From assembly GCA_965230795.1 (NCBI GenBank), contig OZ246020.1:2232001-2296000 (forward strand): DNA of 64,000 nt. The letters are read 5' to 3'. Shown here piece by piece: positions 26,813 through 36,563 of this stretch (positions are counted from its first letter, which is position 1; every line of letters starts with the position of its first letter). The notes below the pieces were generated by a model. It did not search any database and was not told the DNA's origin. It saw only the letters and a list, made by a program, of their open reading frames with translations. The stretch comes from PZPK01 sp965230795. Its GTDB lineage: Bacteria > Pseudomonadota > Gammaproteobacteria > Pseudomonadales > Oleiphilaceae. A program made the position numbers and the translations under genes.

Positions 26813-27831
26813 AACAGGTAACGACACAACAACTGACGATGGTTGAAGCGATCAATCTGGCTTTGGACCACGCCCTACAGGAAGACGACAGGGTGGTGGT
26901 GCTGGGCGAAGATGTAGCAACCAATGGCGGAGTCTTCCGGACAACGGATCATCTCAGGGAAAAGTATGGCTTCAAGCGTGTGCTGGACACACCTCTTGCC
27001 GAGACGCTGATTGCAGGAGTCAGTGTAGGCATGGCAGCCCAGGGATTGCGGCCCGTTGCCGAAATTCAGTTTATGGGCTTTATCTATGCAACCATGGAGC
27101 AAATGGTCAGCCATGCTGCACGAATGCGGAACCGCACGCGTGGTCGGCTGTCCTGTCCAATGGTTCTGCGCGCGCCCTTTGGCGGTGGTATTCACGCTCC
27201 GGAGCATCATAGCGAAAGTACGGAAACCCTGTTTGCACATGTTCCCGGACTGCGAGTTATCGTACCGAGCAGCCCGGCAAGGGCTTATGGCTTGTTGTTG
27301 TCCGCAATTCGCAATAACGACCCCGTCGTGTTTCTGGAGCCAAAACGGATCTACAGGGCGTTCAAGGGAGACGTAACAGGAGATGGCGAAGGCTTGCCCC
27401 TGGATCGCTGCTTTACGCTAAAACAGGGTAAGGACATTACGCTCATAACCTGGGGCGCGATGACCATGGAAACCTTAAAGGCCGCTGCTGCGCTATCGGA
27501 ATCCGGCGTGCAGGCCGAGGTCATTGACCTTGCCAGCATTTCTCCGATTGATTATCGCTCGCTAATTAAATCCGTCCGCAAAACCGGCCGGGCCTGTATT
27601 GTTCACGAAGCCGCTTTGAATCTGGGTGTGGGTGCGGAAGTCGCTGCCCGACTGAGCGAATACTGTTTTCCCTACTTACGTGCTCCCATTTGCCGAGTCA
27701 CCGGTTACGACACGGTGATGCCTTATTTTCGGAATGAATCCCATTTTTTGCCTTCAACAGAGCGAATAGTGGATGCGGCACTCGCCTGCTGCCAGTCAGT
27801 AAGCAAGGAGGTGGAACGTGAAACCATTTAA
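26809..27831 (+). CDS. Branched-chain 2-oxo acid dehydrogenase E1, beta subunit
   Basis: Partner of the alpha subunit. The 340 residues begin with a typical E1 beta stretch (EAINLALDHALQEDDRVVVLGEDV) and include APFGGGIHAPEHHSES. It overlaps the E2 start by 14 bases, with the ribosome site AAGGAGGTGG inside it. Confidence 0.9.
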   Translation: MKQVTTQQLTMVEAINLALDHALQEDDRVVVLGEDVATNGGVFRTTDHLREKYGFKRVLDTPLAETLIAGVSVGMAAQGLRPVAEIQFMGFIYATMEQMVSHAARMRNRTRGRLSCPMVLRAPFGGGIHAPEHHSESTETLFAHVPGLRVIVPSSPARAYGLLLSAIRNNDPVVFLEPKRIYRAFKGDVTGDGEGLPLDRCFTLKQGKDITLITWGAMTMETLKAAAALSESGVQAEVIDLASISPIDYRSLIKSVRKTGRACIVHEAALNLGVGAEVAARLSEYCFPYLRAPICRVTGYDTVMPYFRNESHFLPSTERIVDAALACCQSVSKEVERETI

Positions 27832-29071
27832 ATTGCCGGATCTTGGTGAGGGTTTGCAGGAAGCGGAACTGGTTGAGTGGCAGGTGGCCGTTGGCGATGC
27901 TGTTGAGGTCGATCAGGTTATCGTGGTCGTCGAAACCGCCAAAGCTGTGGTGGAATTACCTTCGCCGGTTGAGGCTGTTATTTCGCGCTTGTGCGCCAAG
28001 GCCGGGGATACGATTCATGTAGGAGAAGTGTTGGTTGAATTTGATGGGGCAGAAGAAAGCAGTGTCTCTGTTGTGGGCAAACTACAGGACAGTGATGAAG
28101 ATCAAGCATCAGATATCAGCTTCGATCACCTTGAATGTTCTGAGCCAGTGAACATGGTCGGCCGTCCAAAAGTAAACAAACATGCTGTCAGTAACGCTGC
28201 CGTGGCCAAAACGATGGCAGCCGGATCTGAAGGGAAAGGGCATGCTGCTTTGGTTGAAGCCGAAGGGGCGAAGTCTGATAGGACACAGCTCCTCGCGCCA
28301 CCGGACATAGTCGCCTTTGCCAGAAAACTGGGTTTGGAGCAGGTACTGAGTTCCTATCCCTATGGTGAATTGAGCAAATCTGAGCTCGTCCGCATTAAAG
28401 AACGAAGCCAGGACATCGGGGCCGGAGACGGGAAGGACCCGATCGTCAGACTCTCCGGGTCACGGAAAGTCATGGCACAAGCCATGGCGAAATCCAATCA
28501 GGAAGTGCCCTCGGTGTCTCTGTTTGAAGATGCTGATATTGGCCACTGGACAGCCAAAGCTGATCTCACTGTTCGTCTGGTCCGTGCCCTCATTGAAGCT
28601 TGCAAGGCATCGCCTGTGCTGAATGCCTGGTTTGATCAGGATAATATGAGTATTCAGGTCTTCGACGATATACATGTCGGCATTGCCGTAAATTCCGAAG
28701 ACGGTCTCTTTGTACCTGTGCTAAGGAATGCACAGGCACTCGGGGATGCCGAGATCAGACAGTTAATCGACAAGCTGAGAGCTCAGGTTCGGGAGCGCAG
28801 TATTAAACCACAGAAGCTGCTTGGGGCAACGATCAGTTTGAGTAATTTTGGTACCCTCAGTGGTCGCTATGCCACCCCGATAATTGTGCCGCCACAGGTA
28901 GCGATTGTCGGTGTGGGCAAAAAGAGAGAGGCGCTTGTACCTAAACAGGGCAAGGCGTGCATTACCACCTTGCTGCCCATCTCACTGAGTTTTGATCACA
29001 GAGCCGCGACGGGCGCCGAAGCAGCTGCTTTTCTGTCGAGTTTTATCGACAGTCTTCAGAGCGAAAACTAA
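27818..29071 (+). CDS. Dihydrolipoamide acyltransferase E2 of a 2-oxo acid dehydrogenase
   Basis: Carries the swinging lipoyl arm and acyltransferase core. One lipoyl domain is present (lysine in VVVETAKAVVELPSP, about residue 45), then a linker, an E3/E1 binding domain (APPDIVAFARKLGLEQVL) and the catalytic domain. The usual HxxxDG active site reads HRAATG, so the aspartate is replaced; other E2 proteins vary here too. The start is GTG. No E3 (lipoamide dehydrogenase) gene is in the window, so it must be shared from elsewhere. Confidence 0.88.
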   Translation: MKPFKLPDLGEGLQEAELVEWQVAVGDAVEVDQVIVVVETAKAVVELPSPVEAVISRLCAKAGDTIHVGEVLVEFDGAEESSVSVVGKLQDSDEDQASDISFDHLECSEPVNMVGRPKVNKHAVSNAAVAKTMAAGSEGKGHAALVEAEGAKSDRTQLLAPPDIVAFARKLGLEQVLSSYPYGELSKSELVRIKERSQDIGAGDGKDPIVRLSGSRKVMAQAMAKSNQEVPSVSLFEDADIGHWTAKADLTVRLVRALIEACKASPVLNAWFDQDNMSIQVFDDIHVGIAVNSEDGLFVPVLRNAQALGDAEIRQLIDKLRAQVRERSIKPQKLLGATISLSNFGTLSGRYATPIIVPPQVAIVGVGKKREALVPKQGKACITTLLPISLSFDHRAATGAEAAAFLSSFIDSLQSEN

Positions 29072-29150
29072 AGCATAATATCGCGCATTGGCTCGTGTAA
29101 TTCGATGGGGATCACGTTAAACTTGCGTCTTTGCGAAATCGCAGGGGTTT

Positions 29151-29519
29151 ATGAAAGCCATTGTCCTGATAGCAGTCGCAGGTGCGGTTGGGGCGCTCAC
29201 CCGATACGGACTGGTTAATCTTGTTGGCGGGCGTTATTTTCCCTGGGGAACCCTGGCCGCCAATGTGATCGGTTCGTTCGTGATGGGTATTGCCTATGTG
29301 TATATCATGGAACGAAATCTGTGGTCTCCGGATTTGAAGCCCTTGTTGATGACCGGATTCCTGGGAGCATTTACAACCTTTTCAGCTTTTTCCCTTGAAG
29401 CATGGGAATTCCTTGATCGTGGTGAGCTTTACCATGCGCTCGCATATGTGATGAGTTCCGTACTGTGCTGCTTGGTGGCCGTTACCATCGGCGTGTTTCT
29501 GGGGCGACTGGGGCTGTAA
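29151..29519 (+). CDS. crcB: Fluoride channel CrcB/Fluc
   Basis: Exports fluoride as a dual-topology dimer. The 122 residues include four membrane helices and the family motifs GALTRYGL near the N-terminus, GTLAANVIGSFVMG, and GFLGAFTTFSAFSLE. It sits just before serS, as in Pseudomonas. Confidence 0.95.
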   Translation: MKAIVLIAVAGAVGALTRYGLVNLVGGRYFPWGTLAANVIGSFVMGIAYVYIMERNLWSPDLKPLLMTGFLGAFTTFSAFSLEAWEFLDRGELYHALAYVMSSVLCCLVAVTIGVFLGRLGL

Positions 29520-29584
29520 TCACTTACCGCGAAACATAGATCCAAAAACCTTTACAACGTTATAAGAAGTTAGATTCCACGCTT

Positions 29585-30859
29585 ATGTTAGATCCGAAAA
29601 CCATACGTTCTGATGTCGAGGGTGTTGCCCGACAACTGGCCAAAAAACATTTTCAGTTTGATATTGCTGCGTTCTCAGAGATGGAAGAACGCAGGAAAAC
29701 GCTCCAGACAGAAACCGAGCAGCTACAAAACGAGCGCAATACCCGCTCCAAGTCCATAGGTAAGGCGAAAGCAGCCGGGGAAGACATTCAGCCCCTGATT
29801 GCTGAAATGGACGAGATCGGCAGCAAACTGGAATCGGCCAAAGCGGAACTGAAAACGCTTCAGGACAAGCTTCACGATTATCTTGCCGGTGTACCCAATA
29901 TTCCTGACAGCGATGTGCCGGAAGGGCAGGACGAAAACGATAACGAGCTGGTCCGTACCTGGGGTGAGCCCCAAAGCTTTGAGTTTGAGGTGAAAGACCA
30001 TGTGGCCCTGGGCGAAGATCTTGGAGGGATGTGCTTCGAGACAGCCACCAAACTCACCGGATCCCGTTTCGTGGTTATGCGCGGACAACTGGCTCGACTG
30101 CATCGAGCGCTGGCGCAATTCATGCTCGACACCCATGTTACTCAGAACGGCTACGAAGAAACCTATTTGCCCTACATTGTGAATAACGAGTCCCTGATGG
30201 GAACCGGGCAGTTACCCAAGTTCGAAGAAGACCTGTTCAAACTCCACGCCGATAGGGAGTTTTACCTGATCCCCACGGCGGAGGTGCCGGCGACTAATCT
30301 GGTCCGGGATGAAATTCTCGACGCCAAGAGCTTGCCTCAGAAAATTGTTTGTCATACCCCTTGCTTCCGCAGTGAGGCCGGTTCTTATGGTCGCGACGTG
30401 CGTGGCATGATCCGGCAACATCAGTTCGATAAAGTCGAGCTGGTGCAGATTGTGCGCCCGGAAGAGTCAGATGAGGCGCTGGAGGCACTAACCGGCCATG
30501 CGGAAGATATTCTGCAGAAACTCGAACTTCCTTATCGTGTTGTTAAACTTTGTGGCGGCGATCTGGGCTTTTCTGCAGTCAAAACTTACGATCTTGAAGT
30601 GTGGTTGCCAGGTCAGAATGCCTATCGGGAAATTTCCTCTTGCAGCAATACTCGAGATTTTCAGGCGCGACGTATGCAAGCACGTTATCGCTGTCCTGAA
30701 ACCAACAAGCCTCAGCTGGTTCATACCTTGAATGGCTCTGGCCTGGCTGTTGGGCGCGCCATGATTGCCGTAATGGAAAACTATCAGCAAGCAGATGGTT
30801 CGATCATTATTCCGGACGTATTGAAGCCTTACATGGGCGGACTGGAGCGAATTGGCTAG
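29585..30859 (+). CDS. serS: Seryl-tRNA synthetase
   Basis: Class II synthetase. An N-terminal coiled-coil arm (about residues 28-100) binds the long arm of tRNA-Ser. Catalytic motifs TAEVPATNL, then CFRSEAGSYGRDVRGMIRQHQFDKVE, and the C-terminal GSGLAVGRAMIAVMEN are present. Length 424 is usual. Confidence 0.97.
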   Translation: MLDPKTIRSDVEGVARQLAKKHFQFDIAAFSEMEERRKTLQTETEQLQNERNTRSKSIGKAKAAGEDIQPLIAEMDEIGSKLESAKAELKTLQDKLHDYLAGVPNIPDSDVPEGQDENDNELVRTWGEPQSFEFEVKDHVALGEDLGGMCFETATKLTGSRFVVMRGQLARLHRALAQFMLDTHVTQNGYEETYLPYIVNNESLMGTGQLPKFEEDLFKLHADREFYLIPTAEVPATNLVRDEILDAKSLPQKIVCHTPCFRSEAGSYGRDVRGMIRQHQFDKVELVQIVRPEESDEALEALTGHAEDILQKLELPYRVVKLCGGDLGFSAVKTYDLEVWLPGQNAYREISSCSNTRDFQARRMQARYRCPETNKPQLVHTLNGSGLAVGRAMIAVMENYQQADGSIIIPDVLKPYMGGLERIG

Positions 30860-30914
30860 GTTTCAGTTCCAGGGTAGCGCTGACAGAGCGCCCCTGACTT
30901 TGGGTTATTAGACA

Positions 30915-32306
30915 ATGGATTTTTTGCCCCTATTTTTTGATCTCAAGCAGAGTCATGCGCTCGTATTTGGTAGTTCGAGCGCGGCGATTCGAAAGGCAGA
31001 GCTTTTGTGCAAGGCTTCTTGCCAGGTGTCGCTGATTGGAGAAGTGCATGAATCGCATATTCAGGACTTGCTTTCCAGTTTGAATGTCAGCCTTGTAGCG
31101 GAAGAAACCAGCGCAATGTGGGACAAGGCCAATCTAATCGTTGCCGCAACAGGCGACGCTGGCCGTGATCAAGCGATTGCCCAGAAGGCAAAACAACGAA
31201 AAATCCCTGTCAATGTCGTCAATGATGCATCAAGCAGCAATTTTGTGTTTCCCTCGGTCATCGACCGGTCTCCTGTCATCGCCGCTGTTTCCAGTAGTGG
31301 TGAACTTCCGGTATTGACGCGTTTACTTCGTAGTCAGCTCGAATCGTCGATTCCTCACGCTTTTGGTCGGATGGCTGAATTAGCGAAAAACTACCGGGCG
31401 CGAGTGAAGCAGACAATACCGGACATTAATCGACGGCGTCGATTCTGGGAACAGGCGTTAAATGGTCGCTTCGCAAACCTCGTCTATTCAGGAAAAGAAG
31501 CAGAGGCGGAGTCAACACTGCAGCGCTATCTGGAAAAATTCGAAACAGCTGAGACCAAGGTTGGCGAAGTCTACCTCGTCGGTGCGGGCCCTGGTGATCC
31601 GGATCTGCTTACTTTTAAGGCGCTGCGTTTGATGCGGCAGGCAGACGTTGTGCTATATGATCGCCTGGTTTCACCGGAAATCATGAAGCTTGTGCGCCAG
31701 GATGCGGAACTCATCAACGTTGGTAAGGAGCGGGCAAAGCACACCTTGCCACAAGACTCCATAAATGACTTGCTGGTAAAACTGGCTCAAGAAGGAAAAC
31801 GCGTATTGCGTCTGAAAGGGGGTGATCCGTTTATTTTCGGCAGGGGCGGTGAGGAAATAGAAAGGCTCAGTGAATTTGGCGTTCCTTTCGAGGTTGTACC
31901 GGGTATTACCGCGGCATCAGGTTGTGCGGCCTATGCCGGTATTCCCTTAACCCACCGAGACTATTCGCAATCCGTTCGATTTATCACCGGTCACTTGAAA
32001 GACAACTCCTGCGCCTTACCCTGGCACGAGTTTGTACATCCCAATCAAACCCTGGTGTTCTACATGGGGCTACAGGGTTTGCCGGTCATTACCAACGCAT
32101 TGGTTAATCATGGCATGTCTGCGGAAACGCCCATTGCGCTGGTTAGTAAAGGTACAACACGTGATCAGCGAGTCTTGGTTAGTGACCTCAAAGGTATCGT
32201 AGCCCTTGCCAATCAGGAAGCAGTCAGAGCACCCACACTGATAATTATCGGTGAGGTGGTCAGGTTACATGACAAACTGAACTGGTTGGATCAATCCGTT
32301 CTGTAA
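30915..32306 (+). CDS. cysG: Siroheme synthase CysG
   Basis: Trifunctional protein for siroheme, the cofactor of sulfite and nitrite reductases. The N-terminal half is the precorrin-2 dehydrogenase/ferrochelatase domain (VFGSSSAAIRKAELL). The C-terminal half from about residue 215 is the uroporphyrinogen III methyltransferase (VYLVGAGPGDPDLLTFKALRLM, then LKGGDPFIFGRGGEE). Length 463 matches E. coli CysG. It follows serS, as in Pseudomonas. Confidence 0.96.
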   Translation: MDFLPLFFDLKQSHALVFGSSSAAIRKAELLCKASCQVSLIGEVHESHIQDLLSSLNVSLVAEETSAMWDKANLIVAATGDAGRDQAIAQKAKQRKIPVNVVNDASSSNFVFPSVIDRSPVIAAVSSSGELPVLTRLLRSQLESSIPHAFGRMAELAKNYRARVKQTIPDINRRRRFWEQALNGRFANLVYSGKEAEAESTLQRYLEKFETAETKVGEVYLVGAGPGDPDLLTFKALRLMRQADVVLYDRLVSPEIMKLVRQDAELINVGKERAKHTLPQDSINDLLVKLAQEGKRVLRLKGGDPFIFGRGGEEIERLSEFGVPFEVVPGITAASGCAAYAGIPLTHRDYSQSVRFITGHLKDNSCALPWHEFVHPNQTLVFYMGLQGLPVITNALVNHGMSAETPIALVSKGTTRDQRVLVSDLKGIVALANQEAVRAPTLIIIGEVVRLHDKLNWLDQSVL

Positions 32307-32460
32307 GTTTAGGTTTGTATTCATTGCATGCTGTTAAACGGCTGTTTCCCAGTGTATTCATGTGCTCCGGCGCACACCCGCAATGCATAAGGCATCTCAG
32401 ATGGCGCGTGTCGCCTAAATTATAGTGAAGTCTCTAACACGCCATAGCCGGAGACGCTTT

Positions 32461-32955
32461 GTGTCAAGCTTACCTTCTCATCTCATCAAGCTGCGTATCC
32501 TTAAAGAGATACCTGTCCATGATTACAACAATTCTCCCGTAACGGGTGATATGAGTAACACCAAAGAACGATTGAGTTTTCTGCAACGACTACGAGGCAA
32601 GAATACTGCCGAACAGCAGGCGGCGACACCCAAAAAATCGCTTAGATCCCGCGACATTGCCTTCAATGCAGCGATTTGGATGAACTTTATGGAAGCTCCG
32701 GAACATCCGGTGTCCCTATGGATTAACTACGAGGACAGTCGTGGTGAACACAGCCTGTTGATAGACGAACAGAGTCTTGGCGGGGGAAAAAGCGCTATGT
32801 TGTCGGGCAGTGTTTCTGCAAAGGTGGTTGGCGAGTTAGTGAAACTTCGAGCCTGTGCAGGTGGAATAGCCGATCAGCAACGGTTTTCAGTAGATGATTT
32901 ACACGTTGAGAAAGTTAAGCAGGAATACACGGCCAACATTCAGCGCTTTGCTTGA
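32461..32955 (+). CDS. Unknown protein, 164 residues
   Basis: I do not recognise this protein. The GTG at 32461 has GGAG eight bases upstream and is preferred; the frame is also open from 32425, and an ATG at 32551 is possible. The N-terminal half is basic and looks disordered. The C-terminal half has a compact pattern (HPVSLWINYEDSRGEHSLLI, then GKSAMLSGSVSAKVVGELVKLRACAG). No signal peptide or membrane helix is seen. A terminator follows it. Confidence 0.6.
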   Translation: MSSLPSHLIKLRILKEIPVHDYNNSPVTGDMSNTKERLSFLQRLRGKNTAEQQAATPKKSLRSRDIAFNAAIWMNFMEAPEHPVSLWINYEDSRGEHSLLIDEQSLGGGKSAMLSGSVSAKVVGELVKLRACAGGIADQQRFSVDDLHVEKVKQEYTANIQRFA

Positions 32956-32997
32956 CCACAACTGTTCAGATTGCTTTTAGTCTGACCGTAATTTTGG

Positions 32998-33026
32998 AAA
33001 CGCCCTACGGGGCGTTTTTTGTTTTC
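32998..33026 (+). terminator. Rho-independent terminator
   Basis: AAACGCCC, a short loop, GGGCGTTTTTTGTTTT. It ends the preceding rightward unknown gene, 43 bases after its stop. Confidence 0.88.
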
Positions 33027-33040
33027 AGCTTGATCCGTGA

Positions 33041-33250
33041 TTATTGATCAGCCTCGTCGACGACACCCTGATAGCTGGCGTCGTTGGCGCTGACGTAAAT
33101 ACTCTCGTAACAGTCAGCGCGTCTCATTTTGCGCATGACATCGGTCGCCAGAGATATGGGGACATTCACACAATCCAGTTTCACCAGATTGTCAGGTTGA
33201 GCATCACGGTTGTCCTGGCTTTGTTTTTCGCTGTCGAACTTGTCAATCAT
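33041..33250 (-). CDS. Small unknown protein, 69 residues
   Basis: On the minus strand, GGGAG lies six bases before the ATG at 33250, which is a convincing ribosome site. The short protein has charged N-terminal residues (DSEKQSQDNRDAQPD) and a C-terminal core (CVNVPISLATDVMRKMRRADCYESIYVSAND). No family is recognised. It is convergent with the previous gene across the terminator. Confidence 0.55.
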   Translation of the reverse strand: MIDKFDSEKQSQDNRDAQPDNLVKLDCVNVPISLATDVMRKMRRADCYESIYVSANDASYQGVVDEADQ

Positions 33251-33484
33251 CGTTGGCTCCCGCATAAACAGAACATTTTGTGTTGGTATTTTACAAGCGA
33301 TAGTCGTGCCAATTTAAAAAGCTTAATAAATACAATGGAGTAGCGAGATTCTGTGGAGGCAGGGGTGCTCGGTGTGCCCATTTTTGTCACTCTCTGACCG
33401 ATTTAAGAGCGTTTTGACCGATGTGAAAGAATCTAGTGACCCACCACAATTGTTTGAAAGCTGTCTGCATAAGCGCGAGACATT

Positions 33485-33517
33485 AAAAAAAGGCAGCGCG
33501 TGGCTGCCTTTGTTGTT
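33485..33517 (-). terminator. Leftward terminator after DAHP synthase
   Basis: Read leftwards, AAGGCAGCCACGCGCTGCCTTTTTTT: a stem with a T-run, 20 bases after the stop of the DAHP synthase gene. Confidence 0.85.
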
Positions 33518-33536
33518 TTAAGGCTGAGACTAAAGC

Positions 33537-34607
33537 CTAGCTGTTCCTCTTGGGCAGAACGTCTTTCAATTTGGCGTGCATATCCAGTACCGCCTTTTCT
33601 GTAGCTTCCCAGTCAATACAGGCGTCAGTGACCGACACACCGTATTCGAGATCTTCCAGGTTTTCCGGAATGGACTGGTTGCCCCAGTTGATATTACTTT
33701 CAATCATCAGACCGATAATGGATTGATTACCTTCCAGGATCTGGTTGGTTGCGTCCTGCATTACCAGGGGCTGCAAGGCAGGGTCTTTGTTGGAGTTGGC
33801 GTGGCTGCAATCAATCATGATGTTTTTCGCCAATCCTGCGTTCTCAAGAGCCTGCTCACAGATGGCAACATTAACTGAATCATAATTAGGCTTGCCGCCG
33901 CCACCCCGCAGCACTACATGCGCGTATGGATTCCCTTTGGTACGAACAATAGACACCTGGCCTTCACGATTAATACCCAGAAAACTATGTGGGTGTGCAA
34001 CGGATTTCAAAGCGTTTACAGCGACACTTAAACCGCCATCCGTACCATTTTTAAATCCGATTGCGACGGACAGACCACTGCTCATTTCCCGGTGTGTTTG
34101 TGATTCTGTGGTACGAGCACCGATGGCTGACCATGAAATGGTGTCCTGTAAATACTGGGGCGAAATTGGGTCAAGGGCCTCAGTCGCGGTCGGCAGTCCA
34201 AGCTCGGCGATATCCATCAACAATTGACGGCCAATATGCAGACCTTCCTCTATTTCAAATGAATCGTCCAGGTGGGGATCGTTGATCAGACCCTTCCAGC
34301 CGACAGTCGTTCTGGGCTTTTCAAAATAAACACGCATAACCAGGTAGAGGGTATCTTCGACTTTTTCGGCAAGTGACTTGAGTCGGCGAGCATAATCTTT
34401 GGCAGCTTCAACGTCATGGATGGAACAGGGGCCAAGGACCAAAAACAAGCGGTGATCCTTACGATCGAGAATATTGTTGATGGTTTGACGACCTTCCGTA
34501 ATCGTGGCGATCGCTTTTTCAGTCAGCGGGATGTCCTGCTTCAGTTTTTCCGGGGTAATCAGTATGTCCTGGCTTTGGACGTTGACGTTGTCGAGTAAGT
34601 CTGTCAT
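33537..34607 (-). CDS. 3-deoxy-7-phosphoheptulonate (DAHP) synthase, class I
   Basis: First step of the shikimate pathway. The 356-residue AroFGH-type protein has the family pieces LVLGPCSIHD, then KPRTTVGWKGLINDP, and IGARTTESQTHREMSSG. Which aromatic amino acid inhibits it (Phe, Tyr or Trp) cannot be read reliably from sequence alone. The 226 bases upstream hold no gene; one hairpin (GCGTTT with AAACGC) is there, but no clear operator was found. Confidence 0.93.
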   Translation of the reverse strand: MTDLLDNVNVQSQDILITPEKLKQDIPLTEKAIATITEGRQTINNILDRKDHRLFLVLGPCSIHDVEAAKDYARRLKSLAEKVEDTLYLVMRVYFEKPRTTVGWKGLINDPHLDDSFEIEEGLHIGRQLLMDIAELGLPTATEALDPISPQYLQDTISWSAIGARTTESQTHREMSSGLSVAIGFKNGTDGGLSVAVNALKSVAHPHSFLGINREGQVSIVRTKGNPYAHVVLRGGGGKPNYDSVNVAICEQALENAGLAKNIMIDCSHANSNKDPALQPLVMQDATNQILEGNQSIIGLMIESNINWGNQSIPENLEDLEYGVSVTDACIDWEATEKAVLDMHAKLKDVLPKRNS

Positions 34608-34833
34608 GTAACAACCTGTTTCTGCGTCTGATGTAATTATTTGAATATCTGAGTGAGACCTTGTCTCGTTTCAAAAATGGCGTTTATGGTGCGCCAAACG
34701 CTGGGTGAATGCAACGCCATTCAGTGCCAGGCGTGAATTAGGCGAAATTTTTTCAGCTTAGTGCTCGAGAGTTGTGTTATCCGCCTATACTTGTTGTTTG
34801 ACCGTCCCAAGAATCAGGTAAAGATAGCCCTAC

Positions 34834-36552
34834 GTGACAGTATCAGAACGCGAACTCAAACACTTCAATATGATTGCGCAACAGCTCAGAATCCCTGAGT
34901 TCAAATATCGTGCAGATGCCGCGCCCGAGTTTAAGAGCGAGTTGCAATCCCTATTCGAAGAGCTGCTTGGTTTCAAACGAAGCCTGGAAAACGATTCGCT
35001 GGTCAAAACCATTCACAAACAGTTCCCCATGCGACCCATGGAGCCGGGCTATATTAACCTGGCTTTTACCATCGATCGTTTGTTCGATGTCTGGTTACGA
35101 AAAATCGCCCTGCATCCGGAAATGAAGGCACAATTGAGTAACTGGCGTATTCCTTTCTTTTCCCTGTTATATCAGGGCGAAGTGGATCAGCGAGTCGATG
35201 CGTTTATCAAACTGGTGAACCAGATTGCGAGCGACTGCATAGGCTGGAGTCCGAGGCCGGCTCGCTCAAAGCATTTGTACCAAAAAGCCATTACAGCACT
35301 GGAACAACAATTGTTTTCCTATTGTCCCCCTCAGGCCGATATGCTCGAACAGTTGCTTTCCCAGTGGAAGCAATTTGTTGAGCAGCAAACAAGCAAACGG
35401 ACGAAGGTAACAGAGCGTCTCGCCCAAACCGAACTCGCATCTGCGAAGCTGAGATTTGCTGAAGCACTATCACAGGACTTTCTGAATCAGCGTTTCAACA
35501 AACGGGTTATTCCAGAATCGTTGCAAGACTTTATTGAACGATATTGGCTGGATATTGTCGCCCGGTCAGCTTCTCAGCAGGATGAGTTATGCGTCCCGGA
35601 ATCATTGCAAACGCTAACCGACCAAGCGCTGATCGTTTTTACCAAGAAGGGCGAAGCTGCGTTTCAGGCAAGTGATACCCTGCTTGATGATCTGAATGCA
35701 GCAGCCGAATCCTACGGAGTGTCTGTGCCCGACGAGGCATGGAGTTCACTGCAGGCTGATATTCTGGAGTTGCTTCAAAAGCGTCAGGTCAAGGCTGCCA
35801 TTTTCAGGGCGATAACCACCTTTCCTCAACTCGATAACTACCAGGTTGATCAGAGCTTACCGTTTCAGCTTGAGGATTGGTTTGTTCAGGAAAATGACGA
35901 AGAACAGCGAGTCCAATGCTGTGAGCTGTTCGAAACCGAAGGTCAGGTGTTACTCGGTAACTACCTGGGTATGAAACAGGACTGCCTGAGTGTAAAAGCC
36001 ATTATTGAAGGCTTAAAGACCAAACGATACCGCAAGCTTGCCCTTGGTAGTGATTTTGTCCAGGTACTCAAGACGACTCTTTCGGGTTTATTGAAAGTAG
36101 CCTCAACCCAGAAAGAAGCGAGGGTCAGGGCGGCCGAGAAAGCACGACAAGAAGCTGAAAGGTTGCTGCAAGAACGAGAAAGGGCCGAGCAGGAAGCCAA
36201 GCAGCGGGCAGAGGATATTGCGAAGCGAACTCGCGAAATTCAGCTTAAGAAAGAAGAAAAGAAGCGTCTGGAAAAAGAAGCCGAGATTCTCTCCTTGTTG
36301 TCCACATTCAAGCTGGGAGCATGGATAGCCATTAATGAGGGCGGAGAAAAGAAGCGATTCAAACTGGCGGTAAAGTTTTCTGCATCTAAAAAATATCTTT
36401 TTGTCGACAAGCTTGGGATCAGAAAAACTGAATTTGAAGAATCGGAACTGGTGAAACGCATCATTGAAGAGGACATTGAGATACTCAGTGATGGCGCAGA
36501 TTTTGAAGATAGTCTGGAACGCGTCGTAAGCCGGATCCGGATATCCAAATAG
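34834..36552 (+). CDS. DUF1631 family protein
   Basis: A cytoplasmic protein of 572 residues, mainly helical, with a long charged coiled coil at about residues 420-490 (KQRAEDIAKRTREIQLKKEEKK). The C-terminal segment KLGAWIAINEGGEKKRFKLA and SASKKYLFVDKLG is typical of DUF1631. Function is unknown. It lies 11 bases before a PilZ gene; the C-terminal strand-rich part resembles a PilZ fold, so a shared role in c-di-GMP signalling is suggested. Confidence 0.8.
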   Translation: MTVSERELKHFNMIAQQLRIPEFKYRADAAPEFKSELQSLFEELLGFKRSLENDSLVKTIHKQFPMRPMEPGYINLAFTIDRLFDVWLRKIALHPEMKAQLSNWRIPFFSLLYQGEVDQRVDAFIKLVNQIASDCIGWSPRPARSKHLYQKAITALEQQLFSYCPPQADMLEQLLSQWKQFVEQQTSKRTKVTERLAQTELASAKLRFAEALSQDFLNQRFNKRVIPESLQDFIERYWLDIVARSASQQDELCVPESLQTLTDQALIVFTKKGEAAFQASDTLLDDLNAAAESYGVSVPDEAWSSLQADILELLQKRQVKAAIFRAITTFPQLDNYQVDQSLPFQLEDWFVQENDEEQRVQCCELFETEGQVLLGNYLGMKQDCLSVKAIIEGLKTKRYRKLALGSDFVQVLKTTLSGLLKVASTQKEARVRAAEKARQEAERLLQERERAEQEAKQRAEDIAKRTREIQLKKEEKKRLEKEAEILSLLSTFKLGAWIAINEGGEKKRFKLAVKFSASKKYLFVDKLGIRKTEFEESELVKRIIEEDIEILSDGADFEDSLERVVSRIRISK

Positions 36553-36563
36553 CAGGAAGATAT

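Noticed and set aside
29072..29150. Fluoride riboswitch before crcB
   Set aside because: GATGGGG and TTAAAC are faintly similar to the motif, but the required pairing partner and the downstream GATGATGCC-type segment are missing.
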